A stretch of 64,000 nucleotides of DNA from Thermoanaerobacter thermocopriae JCM 7501 (GCF_001310975.1 NZ_BAZY01000002.1:79996-143995), one strand, 5' to 3'. Positions 8,586-19,132 are shown, numbered from the stretch's first letter. Numbers and translations: made by a program. Notes: generated by a model from the sequence alone, not told the origin.

Positions 8586-9424
8586 AAGAGTTTATATATT
8601 TTGCGTTTAAAAACACGAAATTTAAGATAGGCTTGACAATATTACTATTTTTTCTGATATTGGCTATAATTGGACCTTATATTTCTTACTATAAAGACCC
8701 ATTGGAGTATGTCAGTATGAGCAATCTTCCTCCAAGCAGAGAAAACTGGTTAGGGACAACAACCTTTGGGCAAGATGTCTTTACCCAGTTTGTATACGGA
8801 CTTAGGTCGACATTTTTTATTGGGTTATTTGGAGGAGGACTTGCCACAATAATAGGGCTTTTAATTGGTTTTATAGCAGGATACAAAGGCGGATTATTAG
8901 ACGACCTTTTAATGATGTTGACGAACATATTAATAGTAATACCTACATTAGCTTTACTCATAATCATAGCAGCCTATTTACCCTATAGAGGAATAGGGAT
9001 ACAAAGCGTGATAATAGGTTTGACAGCATGGCCATGGACAGCAAGGGCTGTACGCGCCCAAACACTTTCTTTAAGGTCAAGAGAGTTTGTGAATTTAGCT
9101 AAAATAACAGCATTGAGACCATTAAAAATAGTTTTAGAAGAAATAGCGCCAAACATGATGTCTTATGTAGTAATGGTATTCATATTGCAGTTTGCAGGAG
9201 CAATATTAGCAGCAGTAGGATTGGATTTTATAGGATTGGGACCAACAAGGGGAATTTCATTAGGCTTAATGATGCAGTACTCAGTATTATGGAACGCAAT
9301 CCAACTAGGAATGTGGTGGTGGTTTGTTCCTCCAGGGTTGGCAATCACAATGATAGTCAGTTCCTTATATTTTCTCAATATAGGTCTTGACGAAATATTT
9401 AATCCAAGGCTGAGGGAGGAGTGA
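8582..9424 (+). CDS. ABC transporter permease, DppC/OppC type
   Basis: Second membrane subunit, 280 residues, with the DppC-type N-terminal helix, the WLGTTTFGQDVFTQ motif at about residues 57-70 and the EAA-type loop (ITALRPLKIVLEEIAPN). Partner of the DppB-like protein in the heterodimeric channel. The ATG overlaps the upstream stop (ATG at 8582, TGA at 8583). Confidence 0.92.
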   Translation: MKEFIYFAFKNTKFKIGLTILLFFLILAIIGPYISYYKDPLEYVSMSNLPPSRENWLGTTTFGQDVFTQFVYGLRSTFFIGLFGGGLATIIGLLIGFIAGYKGGLLDDLLMMLTNILIVIPTLALLIIIAAYLPYRGIGIQSVIIGLTAWPWTARAVRAQTLSLRSREFVNLAKITALRPLKIVLEEIAPNMMSYVVMVFILQFAGAILAAVGLDFIGLGPTRGISLGLMMQYSVLWNAIQLGMWWWFVPPGLAITMIVSSLYFLNIGLDEIFNPRLREE

Positions 9425-9429
9425 CCAAT

Positions 9430-10381
9430 TTGATACAAATAGAAAGATTACGAATTTATTACAAAACATTGCATGGTGATGCCAAAGCATTAGATGATGT
9501 AACTTTTACAATAAATGACAAAGAAATATTGGGTATAGCTGGAGAATCAGGCTGTGGCAAATCAACCCTGGGTAATTCATTGATACTTTTAAAGCCGCCA
9601 ATGAAATATGTATCAGGAGAGGTAAAGATTAACGGAGAAAAATTGCCAATAGACAATAATACTGAAATGAGGAGGTATCGCTATAAAAAAATTTCTCTTA
9701 TTCCCCAATATGCTATGGATGCTTTAAATCCCACCGCAAAATAGGGGGATAATAAGGGACTTAGTGGGACAACACAAAATAAAATATGAGGAAATAGAAA
9801 AAAGGCTACATGAGCGTTTAAACATGGTAAAACTTTCAAAAGACATTCTTAATATGTATCCCTTTGAACTATCAGGTGGGATGAAACAGAGACTAGTATT
9901 AGTAATATCAACTTTATTAAATCCAGACCTTTTAATAGCAGACGAAGTCACATCAGCCCTTGATGTATCTTCTCAGAAAGCAGTCTCACTGATGTTTAAA
10001 GAGTTTAGAGATAGGGAGATAGTAAACTCAATAATATTTATTACCCATGATATAGCAGTCTTATATCAAATAGCGGATAGGATAGTTATAATGTATGCAG
10101 GGAAAGTGGCGGAAATTGGTCCGACAGAAGAAATAATAGCGAATCCTTTGCATCCCTATACAAAAGCTCTGATTAAATCATTGCCTAATGCAGGAATACG
10201 TCATACAAAAGAAAAATTAGAGGGTATCCCTGGTCATCCTCCTAATCTCATAAATCCTCCAGCAGGATGCCGATTTAAAGATAGATGCCCATTTGCAGAT
10301 GAAAGTTGTTTAGAAGAGCCACCACTTAAAGAAATCAATAAAGGCCGCTTTGTGGCTTGTTGGAAGGTGAAAGACTTATGA
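9430..10381 (+). CDS. ABC transporter ATPase, DppD/OppD type (frameshifted)
   Basis: First ATPase of the transporter. Walker A is GESGCGKST; after the break come the signature LSGGMKQR, Walker B LLIADEVTSALD, the switch His in FITHD, and the Dpp/Opp C-terminal Cys cluster (CRFKDRCPFADESC). The frame is lost near 9737-9746 (gcaaaataggggg), best explained by one short A-run plus one short G-run. GGGAGGAG at 9414-9421 is correctly spaced for TTG 9430, not for the in-frame GTG 9421. It overlaps the next ATPase by ATGA. Confidence 0.85.
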
Positions 10382-11316
10382 TCAAAGCCAAAAATCTTAC
10401 AAAGATTTTCAATTCGGGGTTTTTATTTAGCAAAAATACAATAACAGCAGTAGATGATGTAAACTTTGAAATAGGCAAAGGAGAGATTTTAGCTTTAGTA
10501 GGTGAAAGTGGCAGTGGAAAGTCTACAATAGGTAAAATGATGTTAAAATTGCTAAAACCAAGTGGTGGCCAAATTTTACTTGAGGATAAGGATATTTGGA
10601 ACTTATCAAACAATAAAGAGTTTTACTCACGAGTACAAGGAATTTTTCAAGACCCTTTTTCCTCTTTTAATCCAATATTTAAAGTAAATAGAGTATTTAA
10701 ATTAGTAAGACAATCCTTTAAAAAAGAAGTGCCTGCATCAGAATGGAATGATAGAGTAGAAAATGTATTAAAGAAAGTGGGACTGAATGCTGGAGATGTA
10801 TTAAACAAGTATATACACCAATTGAGTGGAGGACAGCTTCAAAGATTATTAATAGCAAGAGCGTTACTGATGGATGTAGAGGTATTAGTAGCAGATGAAA
10901 TTACCAGTATGTTAGATGCTTCAACTCGTGTAGATGTTTTAGAAGCATTGCTTAGTTTAAAAGAAATAGGAGCTGCTATAATGTTTATTACCCATGACCT
11001 TTCGCAGGCGTATTATATAAGCGATAAGATAGTGGTTTTATATAGAGGGTCAATTGTAGAGATGGGCTCAATAGAAAAAGTCTTTTCTAATCCGAGACAT
11101 CCTTATACACAGATGCTATTAGACTCAATACCACAATTAGATAGAAAATGGGAAACTGACAGAATTGATATTGAAGATTCGGACAAAAAGCAGGCTATAT
11201 GGAAAGAGGGACTATGTAAGTATATAGATAGATGCCCTATAGCAGATACAAGTTGCTTTAAACCTACACTTAAATTAGTAGAGGAAGACCATTATGTTGC
11301 TTGTGTAAAACTTTGA
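10378..11316 (+). CDS. ABC transporter ATPase, DppF/OppF type
   Basis: Second ATPase, 312 residues from ATG 10378, which overlaps the upstream TGA and follows GGAAGGTG. Walker A GESGSGKST, Q-loop GIFQDPFSSFNP, signature LSGGQLQRLLIARAL, Walker B VLVADEITSMLD, switch MFITHD, and the oligopeptide/oligosaccharide C-terminal Cys motif (CKYIDRCPIADTSC). It closes the transporter genes; the glycosidase genes follow after 67 bases. Confidence 0.92.
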   Translation: MIKAKNLTKIFNSGFLFSKNTITAVDDVNFEIGKGEILALVGESGSGKSTIGKMMLKLLKPSGGQILLEDKDIWNLSNNKEFYSRVQGIFQDPFSSFNPIFKVNRVFKLVRQSFKKEVPASEWNDRVENVLKKVGLNAGDVLNKYIHQLSGGQLQRLLIARALLMDVEVLVADEITSMLDASTRVDVLEALLSLKEIGAAIMFITHDLSQAYYISDKIVVLYRGSIVEMGSIEKVFSNPRHPYTQMLLDSIPQLDRKWETDRIDIEDSDKKQAIWKEGLCKYIDRCPIADTSCFKPTLKLVEEDHYVACVKL

Positions 11317-11383
11317 TTAAAAATAGAAATTAAATTACAGTAAAAATGGTAAGGCAAGAAAATTTAAAAAAGGTGATTTAATT

Positions 11384-13854
11384 ATGGAAAAACGTATTTC
11401 TTTAAATGGAGTATGGCATTTTAGAGAGTCAAATGCTAGCGAGTGGTATGAAGGAGAAGTTCCAGGATGTGTTCAGCTAGATTTAATAAGACTAGGGAAA
11501 ATAGAAGATCCTTATTATCGAATGAATGAGATAAAATTTCACAAATTAGAAGAAAAAGAATGGGTATACAAAAAAGAATTTGATTTTAATGCAAAAAACA
11601 AAAATGAATATGACGCAATAAAATTAGTTTTTGAAGGAATAGATACTTTTGCTGATATATACTTAAATGGGATACATTTAGGAAAAGTACAAAATATGTT
11701 TATACCTTATGAATTTGATATTAAAGACATAGTAAAAGATGGAAATAATGTATTGGAAGTGCACTTTGATTCCATAACAAAAACTATAAAAGCTATGGAA
11801 CAAACAAGTCCTGTGAAACTTGAATGGTCAGGAGAAAGTGGTAGGCCTTATGTAAGGAAAGCTCAATATTCTTATGGTTGGGATTGGGGACCAAGGATAG
11901 TTCAAGTTGGTTTATGGAGAGGTGCATACTTGTCTTTAGTAAAATATGCAGAGATTAAAAATCCATATTTCTATACAGAAAAAATTGAGCAAAACAAAGC
12001 TTACGTGGCAATAAATGCAGAAGTTGAAAGTTATACGCAAAAAGATCTTGAAGCTAAAATAGAAATAATGCATAAAGACATTTCATATGGGAAGAAGCGA
12101 GTAAAAATTCAGAAGGGCAAGATAAAAGCTCAATGATTATAGACAATCCTAAATTGTGGTACCCAAATGGATTTGGAGAACAGCCTCTTTATGAAGTGAA
12201 AATAACACTTTTAGCGGATGAAGAAATAATAGATGAAAAAAGTTTTAAAAGCGGAATAAGGACAGTTAGATTAATAAGAGAAAAAGATGAAGAAGGAGAA
12301 AGTTTTATTTTTGAAATAAACGGTGTAAAAGTTTTTGCAAAAGGAGCCAATTGGATACCAGCTGACAACTTATTACCTAGATTGACCAAAGAAGATTATT
12401 ACGAATATATAAGACTTGCAAAAGAAGCGAATATGAACATGCTACGAGTATGGGGAGGAGGGATATATGAAGATCCAGCATTTTATAATGCCTGTGATGA
12501 GATGGGCATAATGGTATGGCAGGATTTTATGTATGCCTGTGCCCAATACCCTGACCAACTTGAATGGTTTCAAAAATTAGCAAAAGAAGAATCCGAGAAA
12601 GTCATATTAAGTCTTAGAAATCATCCTTCAATTGTATTGTGGTGTGGGAATAATGAAAACAATTGGGGATTTCACTCCTGGTGGGATAATGGAGATCCAA
12701 AATATTTGGGCAATTACATTTATAAGGAAATATTACCTAAAGTGTGTGCAAAATTAGATCCGTCAAGGCCTTATTGGGTATCAAGTCCTTATGGAGGAGA
12801 AGATCCAAATAGTGAAACTGAAGGCGATAGGCATCAGTGGAATGTGTGGAGTGGATGGGTAGACTATGAAGAGTACACAAAAGATAAGGGCAGATTTATT
12901 AGTGAATTTGGATTCCAATCAATGCCAGATTGGAAAACAGTGCTCTCCTATACAGCTCCTGAAGATAGAAAGATATTAAGCCCAGTTATGATTTCTCACA
13001 ACAAAATGGTAGAAGGAATGGAAAGATTAGTAAGGTTTATGGTAGGACACTTAGGATTTCCTAAAGACCTTAAAAGCTTTGTTTACTTAAGTCAATTTAA
13101 CCAAGCGGAGGCTATAAAAACAGGTGTAGAACATTGGAGGTCAAGAAAATTTAAGACAGCAGGGACATTGTACTGGCAGTTTAATGACTGCTGGCCTGTA
13201 GCTAGCTGGTCTTGTATTGATTATTACAAGAGGAAAAAAGCATTGTATCACTATTCAAAGAAATTTTATGCAGAAATTTTACCATACATAAAAGAGGAAG
13301 ATGGGGGTATCACAATCTATGGCATAAGTGATTTGGTGCATGATAAAGAAGTAGAGGTAACTATAAAAGTTTTCAAACTAAATGGTGAAAAAATTGCAGA
13401 GAAACAGTTAAAAACGAGATTAATAGCAAATGACGTTACAAAAATAGCTCACTATAAAATTGAGGAATTAAATATTGGGTACAGTGTAAAGGAAATGCCT
13501 ATAGCAATACCGGGGTGTACATTGCCAGTAGAGAAAAATGGAGAACTACTAGATAGTGTTATATATGTAGAAATAATTGCTGATGGCAAGACTTATGAGA
13601 ATTATAAAGTGTTTGATAAATTTAGAAATTTAAGTTTAATAGAACCCAAAATTAATTATCAAATAAAAAATGATTTAATAGTCTTAACAACAGATGTTCC
13701 AGCATTTGGAGTGTTTATAGAGCCCGAAAATGATATAGATTTATCTGACAGTTGTTTAAATATGATGCCAGGTAAACAATATGAAGTAAAATTTTCACAA
13801 AAACCCGAGAGTGTTGAAGTTTTTGACATTACTCAATTAGTAGCAAATATATAA
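11384..13854 (+). CDS. GH2 beta-mannosidase (frameshifted)
   Basis: Cytoplasmic exo-glycosidase releasing mannose from beta-1,4-manno-oligosaccharides. Jelly-roll N-domain (LNGVWHFRES, PGCVQLDLIRLGKIEDPYYR), Ig-like domain, TIM barrel with KGANWIPADNLLPR, RVWGGGIYEDPAFYNACDE and the acid/base Glu in LWCGNNENNW; the nucleophile Glu lies in RFISEFGFQSMP. Total length about 820 residues is standard for this branch. The frame breaks at about 12133, where one missing A (caatg for caaatg) splits the gene after ...KIKAQ. No signal peptide, so substrate must be imported first, consistent with the transporter upstream. Confidence 0.9.
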
Positions 13855-13900
13855 AGTAAAAAAGTTTCAACAATTACCATTAAAGATAGGAGTGATAATA

Positions 13901-15241
13901 TTGATAAAATTTCCAAAAGACTTTGTTTGGGGAACAGCTACCTCATCATACCAAATAGAAGGAGCGGTAAATGAAGACGGAAGGACCCCTTCCATATGGG
14001 ACACATTTTCAAAAACAGAAGGGAAAACCTATAATGGCCACACAGGAGATGTAGCCTGTGACCATTACCACCGCTATAAGGAAGATGTAGAGATATTAAA
14101 AGAAATAGGAGTAAAAGCTTACAGATTTTCAATTGCATGGCCAAGGATTTTCCCTGAAGAAGGGAAATACAATCCAAAAGGGATGGACTTTTACAAAAGA
14201 TTAGTAAATGAGTTATTGAAGAAGGACATAATGCCAACCGCGACAATTTATCATTGGGATTTACCACAATGGGCTTATGACAAAGGAGGAGGCTGGCTAA
14301 ATAGGGAAAGTATAAAATGGTATGTAGAATACGCCACAAAGCTATTTGAAGAATTAGGGGATGTAATACCCTTATGGATAACCCATAACGAACCATGGTG
14401 TGCATCAATATTAAGCTATGGGATAGGAGAACATGCGCCTGGGCACAAAAACTACAGAGAGGCGCTAATAGCAGCTCATCATATACTACTTTCCCATGGA
14501 GAAGCAGTAAAAGCCTTCAGAGAAATGAATATAAAAGGGAGTAAAATTGGTATAACACTAAACTTAACCCCTGCATATCCTGCCAGTGAAAAAGAAGAAG
14601 ACAAATTAGCAGCCCAATATGCTGACGGATTTTCTAACAGATGGTTTTTAGATCCAATATTCAAAGGCAATTATCCAGAGGATATGATGGAATTATATAG
14701 TAAAATAATTGGAGAATTTGACTTTATAAAAGAAGGAGATTTAGAGACTATAAGTGTTCCGATAGATTTTCTTGGAGTTAACTATTATACTAGGAGTATT
14801 GTAAAATATGATGAAGATTCCATGCTAAAGGCAGAGAATGTGCCGGGGCCAGGTAAGAGGACGGAGATGGGATGGGAGATAAGCCCAGAGTCTTTGTATG
14901 ACCTTTTAAAAAGGCTAGATAGAGAATATACAAAACTGCCTATGTATATCACAGAGAATGGAGCAGCATTTAAAGATGAAGTGACAGAGGATGGACGAGT
15001 ACACGACGATGAAAGAATAGAATACATTAAAGAGCACTTAAAAGCAGCAGCAAAATTTATAGGAGAAGGAGGTAACTTAAAAGGATATTTCGTATGGTCG
15101 CTGATGGACAATTTTGAATGGGCCCATGGATATTCAAAAAGATTTGGGATAGTTTATGTGGATTATGAGACGCAAAAGAGAATATTAAAAGACAGTGCAT
15201 TGTGGTATAAAGAGGTAATACAGAAAAATTCTATTGAGTAG
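13901..15241 (+). CDS. GH1 beta-glucosidase / 6-phospho-free beta-glycosidase
   Basis: Intracellular retaining glycosidase of family GH1. N-terminal PKDFVWGTATSSYQIEGA, acid/base Glu in ITHNEPWC (about residue 163), nucleophile Glu in YITENGAAF (about 351) and C-terminal WSLMDNFEWAHGYSKRFG. About 446 residues, normal. TTG 13901 is chosen because AGGAG (13888-13892) is eight bases away, whereas the in-frame GTG 13892 overlaps it. The WSLMDNFEW subsite favours gluco- or cello-type unphosphorylated substrates. It is the last gene of the sugar unit and ends at a terminator. Confidence 0.92.
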   Translation: MIKFPKDFVWGTATSSYQIEGAVNEDGRTPSIWDTFSKTEGKTYNGHTGDVACDHYHRYKEDVEILKEIGVKAYRFSIAWPRIFPEEGKYNPKGMDFYKRLVNELLKKDIMPTATIYHWDLPQWAYDKGGGWLNRESIKWYVEYATKLFEELGDVIPLWITHNEPWCASILSYGIGEHAPGHKNYREALIAAHHILLSHGEAVKAFREMNIKGSKIGITLNLTPAYPASEKEEDKLAAQYADGFSNRWFLDPIFKGNYPEDMMELYSKIIGEFDFIKEGDLETISVPIDFLGVNYYTRSIVKYDEDSMLKAENVPGPGKRTEMGWEISPESLYDLLKRLDREYTKLPMYITENGAAFKDEVTEDGRVHDDERIEYIKEHLKAAAKFIGEGGNLKGYFVWSLMDNFEWAHGYSKRFGIVYVDYETQKRILKDSALWYKEVIQKNSIE

Positions 15242-15256
15242 TAAATGATAAAAAGC

Positions 15257-15310
15257 AAGAAGAGGCTGTTAAAAATTTGATTGTCAAACAGCCTCTTCTT
15301 CTTTTATTTT
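15257..15310. terminator. Bidirectional terminator between the GH1 gene and znuB
   Basis: aagaagaggctgtt and aacagcctcttctt form a perfect 14-bp stem followed by a T-rich tail (cttttatttt). It serves two convergent operons. Confidence 0.85.
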
Positions 15311-16102
15311 ACCTCTTCTTTAATGAAACGAGTCCCATTATTAAAAGCGAGACGAGAACTATACTTCCACCGGGGGATAAGTTTAAGTAAAAGGATAGAA
15401 ATATTCCTGAAAAAACTGATATAAAGGAAAAGAGTATTGCATAAAATATTGTCTGTTTAAAGCTTTTGGCGATTCTTAAACTTGCGGCAGCCGGTATTAC
15501 CATTAGGCTGAGACTAAAAGCGCACCTACAATTCTCATGGCGAGGGCAACAGTTAAAGCTACTAGTATTGTAAAGAAGAAATTGATATAGCTTACGGGTA
15601 TCCCTGAAATTTTTGCGGCTTCTTCATCGAAGGTGATGTACAATAACTCTTTGTACAGCAACATAATTGACGCCACCACAACGATACCGAGAGTTGAAAT
15701 CAAAAGGACGTCAGTGTTTGTTACAGACACAATACTTCCAAACAGATAATTCATTATGTTGGCTGCGCCGCCACGAGATAAGCTCAAAAGAATTATGGCA
15801 ATTGCCATTCCTGCAGACATTACTATGGCTATTGATATTTCTGAATACCTGAAATATGTCTTCCTCAGTCTTTCTATTCCAAAAGAAGCTAAAAGTACTA
15901 CAATTATGGAACCTAATGTAGGATTTATTCCAAGTAAAATACCTGCTGCCACTCCTGCTAAAGCAACGTGAGAAAGGGTGTCTCCTATTTGTGAAAGCCG
16001 TCTTAGGACAAGAAAGCTACCTGTTAAAGGTGCAATTATTGAAATAATGCTTCCGGCTATAAATGCTCTTCTCATAAATTCATAGGAAAAAATATCAATC
16101 AT
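15309..16102 (-). CDS. znuB: Metal ABC transporter permease, ZnuB (ABC-3) family (frameshifted)
   Basis: Membrane subunit of a zinc/manganese-type importer, about eight helices. Motifs: RRAFIAGSIISIIAPLTGSF, LVLRRLSQIGDTLSHVALAG (family signature) and MRIVGALLVSA...VIPAAASLRIAKS. The frame is lost at about 15507, where one C (minus strand) is missing in the segment between LLVSA and MVIPA; downstream sequence continues the family to its end. ATG 16102 is preferred (GGGAGTG upstream); it overlaps the stop of znuC as ATGATTGA. Confidence 0.87.
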
Positions 16103-16859
16103 TGTTAACACTCCCATTGTGATGATGTTTTGCTATTTTTACTGGATATCCATATACTTCAGCTAATTCTCCTGCTGTAAGGTCGACGGCTTCACATTTT
16201 TCATTTATTTTACCTTCACTCATGCATATTATCCTTGATACTTTATCAGTAATTGCCCAAACGTCATGGGTTACCATTACTATAGTTATACCTTTTTCTT
16301 TATTTAATTTTTCAAGGATAGCGTATAAAGCCTTTTCAGACTTTGCATCAATTCCCGTTGTAGGCTCATCCAAAAAAAGTATTTCTGGTTTTACAACTAA
16401 AGAGCGAGCTATGAAGACCCTTTGTAGTTGTCCCCCCGATAGTCTTCCTATTAAACTGTGCTTATAATCGAGCATGTCTACAATTCTTAAAGCTTCATAT
16501 ACTTCTTCCCAATCTTTTTTAGAAAGTCTTTTAAATATTCCTTTCTTTGCGTATAATCCCATTGATACTACTTCTTCTACACTGGCAGGAAAAGAGGCAT
16601 TAAAGGAATAAGACTTTTGGGGTACATAACTTATAAAAGACCTATTTTTTATATTTTGCAGCTTTACTCCATCGTACAAAACTTCACCAGAAGTGGGAAT
16701 GAGATTTCCTACCATAATGTTGACTAAAGTGCTTTTTCCGGACCCATTAGGTCCGATGATTGCAACAAATTCTCCTTTATTTATTTTTAAAGAGATATTA
16801 TTTAATATTTTTTTAGTATCATAAGCAAAGCTGACATTCTTAAGTTCAATCAAATTCAT
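16095..16859 (-). CDS. znuC: Metal ABC transporter ATPase, ZnuC type
   Basis: ATPase of the metal importer, 254 residues. Walker A GPNGSGKST, signature LSGGQLQRVFIARSL, Walker B EILFLDEPTTGID and switch VTHD. The C-terminus carries a HHH run (AKHHHNGS), possibly metal-binding. ATG 16859 is preferred over GTG 16865, which would overlap the GGAG site. It lies seven bases after the stop of the upstream binding-protein gene. Confidence 0.9.
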   Translation of the reverse strand: MNLIELKNVSFAYDTKKILNNISLKINKGEFVAIIGPNGSGKSTLVNIMVGNLIPTSGEVLYDGVKLQNIKNRSFISYVPQKSYSFNASFPASVEEVVSMGLYAKKGIFKRLSKKDWEEVYEALRIVDMLDYKHSLIGRLSGGQLQRVFIARSLVVKPEILFLDEPTTGIDAKSEKALYAILEKLNKEKGITIVMVTHDVWAITDKVSRIICMSEGKINEKCEAVDLTAGELAEVYGYPVKIAKHHHNGSVNND

Positions 16860-16865
16860 TTTCAC

Positions 16866-17750
16866 CTACTCCAATCCTTTTTTTAAGTTTTCAAGGTTGT
16901 CTTTCATTAAAGACATAAAGTCTGCCTTTTTCTTTACATCTTCTTGTGTTAAAGTACCTATAGTGTTAAGTTTTAAAACAGTGGCGCCACTTTCTTGGGC
17001 TATTGTTTCCATTGGTTTTGCGGCAGATAAGTTTTCAGCAAAGATGTATTTTATCTTTTCCTTTTTAATCAAGGCTACCAGCTCACTCATTCTGGCAGGA
17101 CTTGGCTCTGCTTCATCACTCATACCTACTAAGGATTCTTGATTTATCTCATAATCGCGAGCTACATAGGCAAAAGCACTGTGGAAAACTACAAAAGTTT
17201 TAAGCCTTGTTTTAGATAGCTCTTCTGTGTATTGTTTATCAAGATTTTCTAATTCTGTTTTTAGTTTTTGATAATTCTTTTCGAAATAATTTTTGTTATT
17301 AGGGTCAATCTTTTGCAAAGCTTCATTTATATTTTTTGCCACAATTAAAGCCTCTTTTGGAGAAATCCACACATGGGGATTTATTGTATTGCCTTTTGTG
17401 ATAGGCTCTATCCCTTTTGAAACTTCATAAAATTCAGCATGTGGAGCTGAAACCATGATTTTATTTATCCATGGGTCGTCTAAAGTAAGGCCTAGGTACA
17501 AAACAGCTTTTGCTTTTGTTATTTCTGCTATTTCCCTTGCGGTGGGCTCCCAACCATGTGGGCTAACGTTAAAGGGTATTATGTTCTTTACTGTTACCTT
17601 ATCTCCTCCTATTTTAGAAGTCAAATCATAAATCGGATAAAAAGAAGCGTATACTAATGGTTTTGATGCTTCTGAATTTTTTGAGCTACAAGCTGTTAAA
17701 TTTAATACTAATGCAATAATTAAAAGAGTGGTGATTACTACTTTTTTCAT
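16866..17750 (-). CDS. znuA: Metal-binding lipoprotein, ZnuA family, copy 2
   Basis: Cluster A-I binding protein delivering Zn2+ or Mn2+ to ZnuBC. MKKVVITTLLIIALVLNLTA precedes the lipobox Cys. Likely metal ligands: His in VSPHGWEPT, His in INPHVWISP, His in VFHSAFAYVARDY, and an acidic residue in SDEAEPSP. There is no His-rich loop. It is a diverged tandem copy of the next gene. ATG 17750 has AAGGA five bases upstream; a longer in-frame start would overlap the neighbour. Confidence 0.88.
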   Translation of the reverse strand: MKKVVITTLLIIALVLNLTACSSKNSEASKPLVYASFYPIYDLTSKIGGDKVTVKNIIPFNVSPHGWEPTAREIAEITKAKAVLYLGLTLDDPWINKIMVSAPHAEFYEVSKGIEPITKGNTINPHVWISPKEALIVAKNINEALQKIDPNNKNYFEKNYQKLKTELENLDKQYTEELSKTRLKTFVVFHSAFAYVARDYEINQESLVGMSDEAEPSPARMSELVALIKKEKIKYIFAENLSAAKPMETIAQESGATVLKLNTIGTLTQEDVKKKADFMSLMKDNLENLKKGLE

Positions 17751-17775
17751 GTATTCCTTAACCTCCCGATATTGA

Positions 17776-18660
17776 TTATTCATTTAATGCTCTTTTTAAG
17801 TTTTCAAGATTTTGTTTCATTAGTGAAATATAATCTTCTTTTTTCTTTACATCTTCTTTTGTAAGGCCTTCAATTGTATTAAGATGTAAGATTTGTATTC
17901 CTGTTTCTTTTGCTATAGTCTGTATAGGCTTTGGAGAAGTCAAGGGTTCTGTGAAAATGTATTTTATATTTTCACTTTTTATAAGATTTATAATTTCTGT
18001 CATTCTAGCAGGGCTTACCTCTGCTTCTTCATCTGAACCTACTAATGCTTCTTGCTTTAAGCCATAGTCTCTTGCTAAATAATCAAAAGCGCGGTGGTAT
18101 ACAATAAAGGTTTTGTGCTTTGTTTGTGAAAGAGTCTCAGTGTACTCTTTATCAAGAGTTTCTAATGTAGTTTTTAAATTTTGATAATTTTTTTCAAAAT
18201 AATCTTTATCATTAGGGAAACTTTTTTGCAAAGCTTCATTTATGTTTTTAGCCATTGTCAAGGCTTCTTTTGGTGAAAGCCATATATGAGGATTTGTTCG
18301 ATTGCCTTCAACAATTGGAGTTATGCCTTTTGATACTTCATAAAATGTTACATTTGGAGCATTGGTTTTTATTTTGTCAATCCAAGAGTCCATTCCCAAA
18401 CCTAAGTAAAGGATAGTTTTTGCCTTTGTCATTTCAGCCACGTCTTTTGTGGTAGGTTCCCAATCGTGGGGTTCGACTCCTGGGGGTATTATAGTTCTTA
18501 CTGTTATTTTGTCACCACCAATTTTTGATGTAAGGTCATAAATTGGGTAAAAAGATGCATATACTACAGGTTTTGAAGATTCTACTGTTTTTGTGCCACA
18601 AGAGGTTATACCTAAAATTAAAGTCATGATAAGCAGTATAGCGATTAAAGTTTTTTTCAT
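17776..18660 (-). CDS. znuA: Metal-binding lipoprotein, ZnuA family, copy 1
   Basis: First of two tandem binding proteins, 294 residues, lipobox after MKKTLIAILLIMTLILGITS. Ligand candidates: His in VEPHDWEPT, His in TNPHIWLSP, His in VYHRAFDYLARDY, acid in SDEEAEVSP. Overall layout is nearly identical to copy 2, including the C-terminal EDVKKK..Y/FxSLM segment, but the first loop differs (DW versus GW), which may tune affinity or metal. AGGAGG lies just upstream of the ATG. Confidence 0.88.
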   Translation of the reverse strand: MKKTLIAILLIMTLILGITSCGTKTVESSKPVVYASFYPIYDLTSKIGGDKITVRTIIPPGVEPHDWEPTTKDVAEMTKAKTILYLGLGMDSWIDKIKTNAPNVTFYEVSKGITPIVEGNRTNPHIWLSPKEALTMAKNINEALQKSFPNDKDYFEKNYQNLKTTLETLDKEYTETLSQTKHKTFIVYHRAFDYLARDYGLKQEALVGSDEEAEVSPARMTEIINLIKSENIKYIFTEPLTSPKPIQTIAKETGIQILHLNTIEGLTKEDVKKKEDYISLMKQNLENLKRALNE

Positions 18661-18678
18661 AAATATTACCTCCTATAG

Positions 18679-19095
18679 TTAGTTTTTATTGCTCCTGCAA
18701 TCTTTGCAATAACCAACGATTTCTATTTTGTGGTCTACAATTTCAAAGTCTTTTATCTGGTTTATCCAAAGTTCGAGAGGGCATATGTCTAGTTCAAAGA
18801 TTTTGCCGCATTTTAAACATCTCATGGTATGACTGTGTATTTCTTTTCGCATTACATACATAATATTATTGCCAATTGTCGTTTCATTTAAAATATTTAT
18901 ATCTTTCAAAAGGCTCAAATTGCGATAAACTGTGTCAATACTTACTTGAGGAAAGACTTCTTTTACTTTTTCATAGATTTCTCTCACAGAAAGATACCCC
19001 TGCTGATTTAACATGATATCCAGTATCAATTCTCGTTGAGGCGTAAGTTTGTAGTTATGGTCTTTTAATTTTTTAATGGCTTCTTGTTTATGCAT
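18679..19095 (-). CDS. Fur-family metalloregulator (Zur/Fur-like)
   Basis: About 138 residues: winged-helix domain (KLTPQRELILDIML, SIDTVYRNLSLLK) and a dimerisation domain with structural Zn sites CLKC and CKDC plus HSHTMRC. First gene of the operon that continues into the two ZnuA genes, ZnuC and ZnuB. A Zur role is inferred from this context; Fur, Mur or PerR specificity cannot be read from sequence alone. ATG 19095 is placed 11 bases after AAAGGG; an upstream GTG (19104) is too close to it. Confidence 0.85.
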   Translation of the reverse strand: MHKQEAIKKLKDHNYKLTPQRELILDIMLNQQGYLSVREIYEKVKEVFPQVSIDTVYRNLSLLKDINILNETTIGNNIMYVMRKEIHSHTMRCLKCGKIFELDICPLELWINQIKDFEIVDHKIEIVGYCKDCRSNKN

Positions 19096-19118
19096 TTTAA
19101 TCACACCCTTTATTAAAT

Positions 19119-19132
19119 AAGAAATCTTTCTT
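19119..19132 (-). promoter_or_regulatory. Fur/Zur-box-like dyad at the znu operon start
   Basis: aagaaa-tc-tttctt forms a 6-2-6 dyad just downstream of the -10 box, where a Fur-type repressor would block initiation. Confidence 0.5.

Noticed and set aside
9730..9764. Programmed frameshifting as an explanation for split genes
   Set aside because: Many unrelated genes are split, the sites lack slippery heptamers with downstream structures, and both insertion and deletion types occur; sequence error is simpler.
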